Assembly (NCBI GenBank): GCA_937958315.1
Contig: CALFGH010000201.1
Coordinates: 1 to 26,851 of the forward strand
Direction: 5' to 3'
DNA: 26,851 nt
Source: an uncultured Collinsella sp.
Lineage (GTDB): Bacteria > Actinomycetota > Coriobacteriia > Coriobacteriales > Coriobacteriaceae
Every line of letters begins with the position of its first letter. Positions within the stretch are counted from its first letter, which is position 1. The translations under genes were made by a program, and so were the position numbers. This document shows positions 20,908 to 26,851 of the stretch, piece by piece. A model generated the notes under the pieces. It was not told the origin of the DNA and searched no databases. It was given only the letters and a program-made list of their open reading frames with translations.

Positions 20908-23718
20908 ATGAAAAACCTCACCAGGTATTTGCAACGAGCGCGTCGGGGGGCACAGATGACCCTGTGCTGGGTGGTCGTTGCGGTCACGGCGCTTTGCGGG
21001 ATGCCGACAGCCGGTTTTGCCCTTCAGGATGATTCGCGCGACGAGCTCTATGGCGACGTGGTCAACCCGCTCACCATTACGGTCAACGATCGCGACTGCA
21101 CGTTTGTAGACATCGATGACGGCAAGCTCGAGGGCCGTACCTCGATGTACGACAACGTCTCGTTCTACACGGCCGCCGTCAAAAAGGTGCTGCCCAACTG
21201 GGCATCGCTAGCCTATAACATCCTTGGCTATGGTGGAGGCGACGACTCCGGGGACTTTTTGTACTGGGACCACGCCGGCAAGGGCTTTGAGAAGGACTTC
21301 GGTAAGGGTCACTATATCTATCTGTATGATGCGCTTTCGGGCGGCAACGGTGAGCATTCCGATGGTGCCGACAAATCGAAGCAGAGTGGTCTGACATCTG
21401 CAAAAAGCCTCAATGCGGTCTACGAGCGCTTGACCGACGATATCGCCGGCTGTATCGGTCACAAGCTGGAGGGCTCCGATTTCCGTAAATACGTGCCGCT
21501 CGACGGACTGTCGAAAGACACGACTGAGCAGGACGTCATTTATGCCACCATCGCGTGTGTGGACAAGCTCGGCGGCACCTACCAGTACGATTTCAATGGC
21601 TTTGGCATCGCGTTCTATAACTTTAGAGTTCAGCAGCTCAACAGCGTGAACAAGCTTAACTGTGCGCCCGAGGACGCGCCGGGCTATTCCTTTGTCGATT
21701 CTAAGACTGAGCAGGAGCTCGTTACCTCGGCTCTTAACGTCGGCTATGAGGACGCCTCGCAGAGCATCACGCTCGCCCGCGGTACCGAGGAGACGGTCGG
21801 CACGAGCACTTCTGAATCCGCATCGTATTCCAAAGGTGGCTCGTGGGGCGCATCGGTGAGCCTCAAGGAGTCGCTGGGCGTGCCCGCAACAGCGAGCGAG
21901 GAGATCGAGACGTCGTTTTCGGCCGAAACCACGATGTCCCAGTTGTGGGAGGCGAGCAAGACCGAGGAACAGTCGATCACCACAACGGACAATCAGTCGG
22001 TCACCGTCAATATGACGATCCCGGCGCACACGCAGGTCAATAGCAAGCAAACGAGTTCTACCACGACGCTGTCTGAGGACTATGACCAGCCGGTGGGCGT
22101 GACGTTCGACGTGATCATCTTTAACATGAACGGCGAGTGCTACGACGACAACGCCGCCGTGCAGGAGTTCCATACCGCCGGTTATGACCAGCGCTCGTTC
22201 TACACCACCTTTGGCGATCAGTCGACCGATGCCGTGCAGAACCTGTTCCTGCGCTCAATCGCCCATCGTGGCGACGACGGGTACGATACCACCGCCGGAA
22301 ACGTGACGAGCTGGTCGTATCGCACCAACAACCACATGGTGCGCGCCATCGATTGGAATTCGGTCCTGGCCGATCGCGAGGTGCCCTCGCGCAACGGCGG
22401 CGCCCCGCGCACGTGCAACGTGCTCAATGACATGGCCGCGACCTATCCCATGTCCATTACGGGTTCCAATCTGTCGTTTGAGTCGGTGACGGTCGATACG
22501 CAGTTGGGCACGCCGCAGCCCATTAAGCCCATCTCCAAGATTCTCGTGTCGCTGCAGACCGATAAGACCCGAAGGCTTACGGTTGGAGACGAAGACCCCA
22601 TCTCTTCCTATCGCGTGCGTGCAAGGGACGAGGACGATGTTGATTACTACGGCTTTGTGAAGTCGTCGGGCGACTGGCGCGTGGTCGATAAAAAGGGCAA
22701 GGAATGCAAGTCCGACGTAATCGAGATCCAGACCGACCCTGTCACCCACGAGCAGGTCGTGGTGGGTAAAAAGGCCGGCACCGCCTACGTAAAGTACTTT
22801 ATCCCCGAGGACACCTATGTGGACGTGAATGGGCATGTCTCGACCAATGACGAGATCGACGCCGCGGCCTATAAATATAAGGTAAGTGACGTGGCGCCCG
22901 AGCCGTTTAACGGCAGCATCAAACTCGAGGGCTCGGCACGGACCGTCGTCGGCGTCGAGGAAAATCTCAACGGCATCGAAGGCCTGACGGCTACGGTCTA
23001 TGACACGACGGGCAAGGAAGTCGATAGAGTCTGCAGCTGGGAGGCCCAGGAGCTCGAGAGCAAGGGCATTTCGGTCGCGACAGACGGCACGATGACCATC
23101 TCGCAACCGGGCACCTTCCATGTTCGCGCCTTTATTGACGGCGTTTATTCCGATTGGGCCGAAGTTGTCGCCGACCCCGCGCCCGTTGACCCGATGACGA
23201 CCGTCGTGGAGACACCGGCGAGCGTTACGGCTGCCGCATCCGCAGGGGATTCTTCGACAACGACGGATAGCACGGCTCCTGCCCAGGGAGAGCAGGCCGC
23301 TTCCGATGCGAACGCGGCCGAGTCTGCTCCGGCGAGCGACGATGCCGCTGCATTGACTGACGACACCGCGCCCGCTGCCGCGAAGGATGCCTCGCCGATT
23401 CCTACAGGCCTCGTTACCGTTTTGACCGATATCTGCCGCTACGGCATCGATCACGGCCTCATCAGCGCATCAAACAAGGAAGAGATGACCAAGCAGGACT
23501 TCGACATCTTGGGCATCCTGTACCTGATGGCGGACAGCCAGGACCTGGTGCCCCAAGACGCCGAAGATGCGATGAGTCAATGGGTCCATGACAACTATAA
23601 TGACGAAGAGCTTGCCACCTGGAAGCAGCATGCGCTTTCGGTGCTGCTCGAATACGGCTATATCGCGCCCGGAACGACCGTGACGACGCCGACGACTGAT
23701 GCTGCGGACGGCGCATAA
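20908..23718 (+). CDS. Putative secreted aerolysin-like beta-pore-forming protein with Ig-like and novel C-terminal domains
   Basis: The ATG at 20908, after GGGAGG, gives 936 residues. A signal peptide is clear: basic start, hydrophobic core about 18-30, likely cut after Ala38 (TAGFA). Residues about 40-264 form an unrecognised domain with several Cys. Residues about 265-405 are rich in Ser and Thr with alternating polar and apolar residues, including SWGASVSLKESLGV, EIETSFSAETTMS, VTVNMTIPAHTQVNSKQTSS and YDQPVGVTFDVIIF. This pattern resembles aerolysin/ETX-MTX2 pore-forming toxins, where it forms the pore-lining and connecting strands. Two Ig-like segments follow (about 541-665 and 669-755), then an Ala/Ser/Thr/Asp linker (756-828) and a helical acidic C-terminal domain (829-936). 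There is no LPXTG motif or lipobox. Secretion is well supported; pore formation is inferred from pattern only. No immunity gene or dedicated exporter is adjacent. Confidence 0.65.
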   Translation: MKNLTRYLQRARRGAQMTLCWVVVAVTALCGMPTAGFALQDDSRDELYGDVVNPLTITVNDRDCTFVDIDDGKLEGRTSMYDNVSFYTAAVKKVLPNWASLAYNILGYGGGDDSGDFLYWDHAGKGFEKDFGKGHYIYLYDALSGGNGEHSDGADKSKQSGLTSAKSLNAVYERLTDDIAGCIGHKLEGSDFRKYVPLDGLSKDTTEQDVIYATIACVDKLGGTYQYDFNGFGIAFYNFRVQQLNSVNKLNCAPEDAPGYSFVDSKTEQELVTSALNVGYEDASQSITLARGTEETVGTSTSESASYSKGGSWGASVSLKESLGVPATASEEIETSFSAETTMSQLWEASKTEEQSITTTDNQSVTVNMTIPAHTQVNSKQTSSTTTLSEDYDQPVGVTFDVIIFNMNGECYDDNAAVQEFHTAGYDQRSFYTTFGDQSTDAVQNLFLRSIAHRGDDGYDTTAGNVTSWSYRTNNHMVRAIDWNSVLADREVPSRNGGAPRTCNVLNDMAATYPMSITGSNLSFESVTVDTQLGTPQPIKPISKILVSLQTDKTRRLTVGDEDPISSYRVRARDEDDVDYYGFVKSSGDWRVVDKKGKECKSDVIEIQTDPVTHEQVVVGKKAGTAYVKYFIPEDTYVDVNGHVSTNDEIDAAAYKYKVSDVAPEPFNGSIKLEGSARTVVGVEENLNGIEGLTATVYDTTGKEVDRVCSWEAQELESKGISVATDGTMTISQPGTFHVRAFIDGVYSDWAEVVADPAPVDPMTTVVETPASVTAAASAGDSSTTTDSTAPAQGEQAASDANAAESAPASDDAAALTDDTAPAAAKDASPIPTGLVTVLTDICRYGIDHGLISASNKEEMTKQDFDILGILYLMADSQDLVPQDAEDAMSQWVHDNYNDEELATWKQHALSVLLEYGYIAPGTTVTTPTTDAADGA

Positions 23719-23769
23719 GTGCAGAAAGAGTGCGTGTTTTTGTCTTTTTGCGCACGGGCAAAATAGTTC

Positions 23770-23797
23770 TTGCAGCCAAGGTCGTGGCGTGTATACT
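23770..23797 (+). promoter_or_regulatory. Predicted rplS promoter
   Basis: TTGCAG (23770-23775) and TATACT (23792-23797) are 16 bp apart. The predicted start near 23804 gives a leader of about 60 nt. It gives rplS transcription independent of trmD. Confidence 0.65.
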
Positions 23798-23818
23798 CGA
23801 ATACGTTTGTTCAACTAC

Positions 23819-23842
23819 GTGCCGGCCAAGGTGGTACGGCAC
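23819..23842 (+). other. Leader hairpin upstream of rplS
   Basis: GTGCCG (23819-23824) pairs with CGGCAC (23837-23842) around a 12-nt loop, inside the predicted rplS leader and about 12 nt before its ribosome binding site. Ribosomal-protein leaders often bind their own product. A match to the Rfam L19 leader was not judged. Confidence 0.4.
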
Positions 23843-23866
23843 CTCTAGAAGAGTAAGGAATTGCAC

Positions 23867-24208
23867 ATGGATTACATCCGCGCAATCGAGCGTCAGCAGA
23901 TCCGCGAGGACATCCCGCAGGTCCGCGTCGCCGACAACGTCAAGGTTCACTACCGCATTAAGGAAGGCGACCGCGAGCGCATCCAGGTTTTCCAGGGTGA
24001 CGTCATCCGCATGGCCGGCGCCGGTGCCCGTGAGACCTTCACCGTCCGCAAGATTTCCTTCGGTGTCGGTGTTGAGCGTACCTTCCCGCTTCACAGCCCC
24101 AAGATCGCCAAGCTCGAGGTCGTCCGTCATGGTCGCGTCCGTCGCGCCAAGCTGTACTACCTCCGCGACAAGGTGGGCAAGGCTGCTCGCATCCCCGAGA
24201 AGCGCTAA
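23867..24208 (+). CDS. rplS: 50S ribosomal protein L19
   Basis: L19 sits at the 30S-50S interface. The ATG at 23867 is chosen because AAGGAA lies 6 nt upstream; the in-frame TTG at 23861 touches that site. The 113-residue protein is standard in length. Family stretches are VRVADNVKVHYRIKEGDRERIQVFQGDVI, ETFTVRKISFGVGVERTFPLHSPKI and VVRHGRVRRAKLYYLRDKVGKAARI. It has its own promoter, leader hairpin and terminator, unlike the common trmD-rplS arrangement. Confidence 0.97.
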   Translation: MDYIRAIERQQIREDIPQVRVADNVKVHYRIKEGDRERIQVFQGDVIRMAGAGARETFTVRKISFGVGVERTFPLHSPKIAKLEVVRHGRVRRAKLYYLRDKVGKAARIPEKR

Positions 24209-24242
24209 GAAGATCGCAGCGTCTGTCCACTCGTTTGGACAA

Positions 24243-24272
24243 AAGGGTCACCTTCGGGTGGCCCTTCTTTTT
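24243..24272 (+). terminator. Intrinsic terminator of rplS
   Basis: AAGGGTCACC (24243-24252) pairs with GGTGGCCCTT (24257-24266), 10 bp with one G-U, around the stable loop TTCG. CTTTTT follows. A 6-bp stem (TGTCCA/TGGACA, 24224-24241) sits just before it. rnhB probably depends on read-through or an unseen start. Confidence 0.9.
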
Positions 24273-24301
24273 ATTTGATTTGCATACAAGGAGGCCCCGA
24301 T

Positions 24302-25090
24302 ATGGCCAACATGACGAGCTCGGTTTCGGCATCGCAGGTTGCCGGCGAGCTGGCGAGCGCCACGTTCGAGGAGATTCCCGCCCTCGTGGAGCATTATCGC
24401 GAGGATCCGCGCCAGCAGGTGATCAAGGCTTGCGAACGTGCCCTTAAGCGCCATGCCAAGGAACTTTCCGAACGCGAGCGCGTCAACGGCATGTACGAGC
24501 TTATGCATGAGCTCGGCGGTGATGGCGTGGTCGTGGGCGTCGACGAGGTGGGCCGTGGCTCGGTAGCGGGTCCCTTGACCGTGTGTGCCGTGTGTCTTCC
24601 GATGGAGCCGCGCATCTGGGGCATCAATGATTCCAAAAAGCTCACGCCGGCGCGCCGCGAGCTGCTCTCGGTGAAGATTGCCGAGGTGGCGACTGCTATC
24701 GGCTTTTGCCATATCGCTCCTGCGGATATCGATGAGATGGGCATGGCCCGCGCCATTCGAGCCGCTGTCGCGGGTGCGGTGTCCGATACGGGGCTTGAGC
24801 CCGATTGCGTGCTTATGGACGGTAACCCCCTGGGCGCCGTGCCCCATGAGCGCGACGTGGTCAAGGGCGATGCCAAGATCGCCTGTATCGCCGCGGCATC
24901 CATCATGGCAAAGGTCACGCGTGACGAGATGATGGTCGAGTACGATGCCGAGTATCCCGAGTACCATTTGGCCGAATCGAAAGGCTATGCGAGCCCCGAA
25001 CACATTGAGGCCATTCGCAAACATGGTCTTTCTCCGCTGCATCGTGTGAGCTTTTGCGGAAACTTTCTGCAGACTGAGCGCCTTTTTTAG
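24302..25090 (+). CDS. rnhB: Ribonuclease HII
   Basis: Cleaves RNA in RNA-DNA hybrids and single ribonucleotides in DNA. The ATG at 24302 follows a perfect AAGGAGG by 7 nt and gives 262 residues. The catalytic region starts at GVDEVGRGSVAGPL with D81 and E82. NDSKKL, LMDGNP with D173, VKGDAKIACIAAASIMAKVTRD and the YPEYHLAESKGY segment follow in the family order. An N-terminal helical, charged domain of about 70 residues precedes it, as in Gram-positive RNase HII proteins such as that of B. subtilis. Position after rplS and before yraN-comM is the conserved order. Confidence 0.96.
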   Translation: MANMTSSVSASQVAGELASATFEEIPALVEHYREDPRQQVIKACERALKRHAKELSERERVNGMYELMHELGGDGVVVGVDEVGRGSVAGPLTVCAVCLPMEPRIWGINDSKKLTPARRELLSVKIAEVATAIGFCHIAPADIDEMGMARAIRAAVAGAVSDTGLEPDCVLMDGNPLGAVPHERDVVKGDAKIACIAAASIMAKVTRDEMMVEYDAEYPEYHLAESKGYASPEHIEAIRKHGLSPLHRVSFCGNFLQTERLF

Positions 25091-25138
25091 GCCAATTGTG
25101 GAGACTGGGACCTTAAGGGTTCTATAAACCTGCTGGTA

Positions 25139-25174
25139 GGGGCCGTGTGCAACGCTATTGTTGCGCGCGGCCCC
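25139..25174 (+). terminator. Long hairpin between rnhB and yraN
   Basis: GGGGCCGTGTGCAAC (25139-25153) pairs over 15 bp, with two G-U pairs, with GTTGCGCGCGGCCCC (25160-25174) around GCTATT. The following TCATTT is only a weak T-tract, so it may terminate poorly or act as an mRNA-stability or processing element. The yraN start lies about 100 bp beyond. Confidence 0.55.
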
Positions 25175-25278
25175 TCATTTGTCGGCATTCGGTTGGTTTT
25201 CGGTTTGCTTCCGGTACTTACCCGCATGAAACCTGCCCTCATTATCGAGGCAATGCAGGGAGTGGGAAAGGAGACCCC

Positions 25279-25764
25279 ATGTGTGCCGCAGCCAAAATGA
25301 GCAAGACGCAGCAGCTCAAGGAACGTTGGGAAGAGGGGGAGCTCGATTGCGGGTCGATTACCCCTGAGTTTATCAAGGGGCTCAGTCCTCGCGAGCTCGG
25401 TATGCTGGGCGAGCTTATCGCAATCGATTACTTTAACGAGCGCGGCTATGCATTGCTGGAACAAGGCTATCGATGCTCGGAGGGCGAGGCCGACCTGGTG
25501 CTGCTTGACGAGCTCGACGATGTGGTGGTGATGGCCGAGGTCAAGACCAGGCGTGTTGCGCTGGATTGCGATACGCGGGTGTTTCCCGAGGAAGCGGTGA
25601 ACGCCCAAAAGCAGCGGCGCTATCGTCGCATCGCGAGTTGTTATCTCATGGAGCATTATCCGCTCAAAGCGATCCGCTTCGATGCCGTGGGCGTCACCAT
25701 TCGCGGCGGGCATATCGCCGAGATCGAGCACCAGTACAATGCATTCGATTGGCAGGTGTCGTGA
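25279..25764 (+). CDS. yraN: YraN/UPF0102 family endonuclease-like protein
   Basis: The ATG at 25279, after AAAGGAG, gives 161 residues. Longer readings would start inside the hairpin at 25139-25174 and are unlikely. The core begins near residue 38 with RELGMLGELIAIDYFNERGY. It shows the restriction-endonuclease-like signature E45, E70-x-D72 (EGEADLVLLD) and E87-x-K89 (AEVKTRR). About 37 polar residues precede the core, an extension absent from typical members of about 120 residues. The molecular function of the family is not settled. The fold is Holliday-junction-resolvase-like, and the gene is a constant neighbour of rnhB and comM. The stop overlaps the comM start by one base (TGATG). Confidence 0.9.
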   Translation: MCAAAKMSKTQQLKERWEEGELDCGSITPEFIKGLSPRELGMLGELIAIDYFNERGYALLEQGYRCSEGEADLVLLDELDDVVVMAEVKTRRVALDCDTRVFPEEAVNAQKQRRYRRIASCYLMEHYPLKAIRFDAVGVTIRGGHIAEIEHQYNAFDWQVS

Positions 25765-26851
25765 TGGCGTTCGAAACTTTTGCCGTTCACGCAGCCTGTA
25801 TCCGCGGCGTCGAGGCGATTCCCGTCACGGTCGAGGTATCGCTTGCGGGTGGCATCCCGGGCATCCAGATGCTCGGCATCCCGAGTATGGAGGTCATGGA
25901 GTCGCGCGGGCGCATTCGCTGTGCGATGCGCTCTGCCGGATTCGAGATCCCGCGCTCGGGCATTACGGTCAATCTGGCACCGGGCGATATCCGAAAGACC
26001 GGTAGCGGCTTTGACCTGCCGATAGCCATTGCGGTGCTTGCGGCCGATGGGCAGATTCCCCGCGACAATCTCGACCGCTGCCTCATTGCCGGTGAGCTCG
26101 GCTTGGATGGCACGGTGCTTCCCGTCAAGGGCGAGGTGGCGTTCCAGCTGCTGGCTCGCGATATGGGGCTGTCTTTTATCGCCGGTAGGTCCGACCAGCA
26201 TGTTCCGCTTGCGGGCGTCGACTGCGGTTTTATCGACCATCTGTCGCAGCTTGCCCACGGTATGGGCGAGGCAGCTCGGCATTATCTGGATTCTGAAGTG
26301 CTCGAGGCCACCTTTGAGCCTGAGCTCGATTATGCCGATGTGTTGGGGCAGGAGGTCGCCAAGCGCGGCATAGCGCTTGCGGCGGCAGGGGAGCTGGGCC
26401 TTCTCATGATCGGCTCGCCCGGTTCGGGCAAGACCATGCTTGCGCGCCGCATGACGGGTATCTTGCCTGAGCTTTCCATTGAGGACCAGCAAGAGGCGCT
26501 GTGCATCCATTCGGTCTTGGGTGAGAACATCGATGGGCTGCTTGCGGGGCATCGGCCGTTTCGAAGCCCCCATCACAGCATTTCGACAGCGGGCCTTATT
26601 GGCGGAGGGCGCCCGGTGCATCCGGGCGAGATCAGCCTTGCCCATGGCGGCGTGCTCTTTTTGGACGAGCTTGCAGAGTTTCCCACCGGTGTGCTGCAGA
26701 CGCTTCGTCAGCCTATCGAGCGCGGCTATGTCAGGATCGTGCGCGTCGATGGCGCCTTTACGTTTCCCTCGCGCTTTCAGCTGCTTGCGGCGAGCAATCC
26801 CTGCCCCTGCGGCTTTTTGGGCGATCGTGAGGTTCCGTGTCGCTGCTCGGC
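25764..26851 (+). CDS. comM: Mg-chelatase-like AAA+ ATPase ComM/YifB, 5' part
   Basis: The reading frame is open from ATG 25764 to the window end, 362 codons so far. ComM is a helicase that promotes branch migration during integration of transforming DNA; some homologues may have other roles. The N-terminal LonC-like domain shows VEVSLAGGIPGIQMLGIP, GITVNLAPGDIRKTGSGFDLPIAIAVL and GELGLDGTVLPVKG. The Walker A motif GSPGSGKT is at residues 217-224. FRSPHHSIS, the GEISLAHGGVLFLDE Walker B, and the start of the Cys-rich loop NPCPCGF follow. The chlI subunit of Mg-chelatase is excluded by the LonC-type N-terminal domain. It is translationally coupled to yraN; in many actinobacteria dprA would follow. 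Confidence 0.95.
   Translation, partial: MAFETFAVHAACIRGVEAIPVTVEVSLAGGIPGIQMLGIPSMEVMESRGRIRCAMRSAGFEIPRSGITVNLAPGDIRKTGSGFDLPIAIAVLAADGQIPRDNLDRCLIAGELGLDGTVLPVKGEVAFQLLARDMGLSFIAGRSDQHVPLAGVDCGFIDHLSQLAHGMGEAARHYLDSEVLEATFEPELDYADVLGQEVAKRGIALAAAGELGLLMIGSPGSGKTMLARRMTGILPELSIEDQQEALCIHSVLGENIDGLLAGHRPFRSPHHSISTAGLIGGGRPVHPGEISLAHGGVLFLDELAEFPTGVLQTLRQPIERGYVRIVRVDGAFTFPSRFQLLAASNPCPCGFLGDREVPCRCS

Noticed and set aside
18000..20987. A nearly 1,000-codon minus-strand open frame opposite ppdK
   Set aside because: The same antisense effect of GC-rich codons. ppdK explains the region.
20908..21010. Lipoprotein or Tat signal in the large secreted protein
   Set aside because: The sequence around the core Cys (TALCG) lacks a small residue just before Cys, and RR is not in an SRRxFLK context. 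An ordinary Sec signal fits better.
23731..23756. Terminator after the secreted-protein gene (GTGCG...CGCAC with internal T-runs)
   Set aside because: The T-runs are in the loop rather than after the stem, and the stem is only 5 bp. No convincing terminator was found there.
1..26851. CRISPR arrays, tRNA or rRNA genes, integrase or att sites
   Set aside because: No regularly spaced repeats, tRNA-like cloverleaf or rRNA stretch was seen. The only repeats are those of the transposase island and its relic.

Overview
The window looks like a chromosomal stretch of a high-GC actinobacterium of the class Coriobacteriia, most likely Collinsella or a close relative. This is inferred from strong G/C-ending codon use, frequent TTG and GTG starts, an actinobacterial order of cell-shape and ribosome-assembly genes, two-subunit glycyl-tRNA synthetase, and a pyruvate,phosphate dikinase next to its regulatory kinase. 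No tRNA, rRNA or CRISPR array was seen.

Layout. (1) Positions 1-8614 are a plus-strand housekeeping run: the 3' end of rodA, a DUF697-like membrane protein, a TIGR03960-type radical SAM protein with its DUF2344 partner, then rplU-rpmA-obgE-nadD-yqeK-rsfS. A strong promoter overlaps the stop codon of the DUF2344 gene and drives rplU. A hairpin with a T-tract separates rpmA from obgE. (2) Positions 8614-9820 are an accessory island: a RAYT-type (REP-associated tyrosine) HUH transposase bracketed by copies of a short palindromic-ended repeat. Two copies are direct repeats upstream, a perfect 37-bp inverted pair lies downstream, and degenerate copies hug the gene. A relic copy lies 8 kb away beside ppsR. 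(3) dinB (Pol IV) is the only convincing minus-strand gene and appears to be leaderless. (4) Positions 11187-13762 hold rpsP-khpA-rimM-trmD-lepB. (5) Positions 13822-20792 hold glyQ-glyS and the ppsR-ppdK pair. The ppdK promoter region carries an inverted repeat that could be an operator. (6) Positions 20908-23718 encode a large secreted protein. Its central Ser/Thr-rich beta region resembles the aerolysin/ETX-MTX2 pore-forming fold, and it is followed by Ig-like domains, a low-complexity linker and a novel C-terminal domain. (7) Positions 23770-26851 hold rplS-rnhB-yraN and the 5' part of comM.

The ribosomal blocks look like one ancestral rpsP-khpA-rimM-trmD-rplS-lepB-rnhB-yraN-comM cluster. 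The glyQS, ppsR-ppdK and toxin-like genes now sit between trmD-lepB and rplS. rplS has its own promoter, leader hairpin and terminator. The most novel items are the aerolysin-like secreted protein and the RAYT/repeat system.
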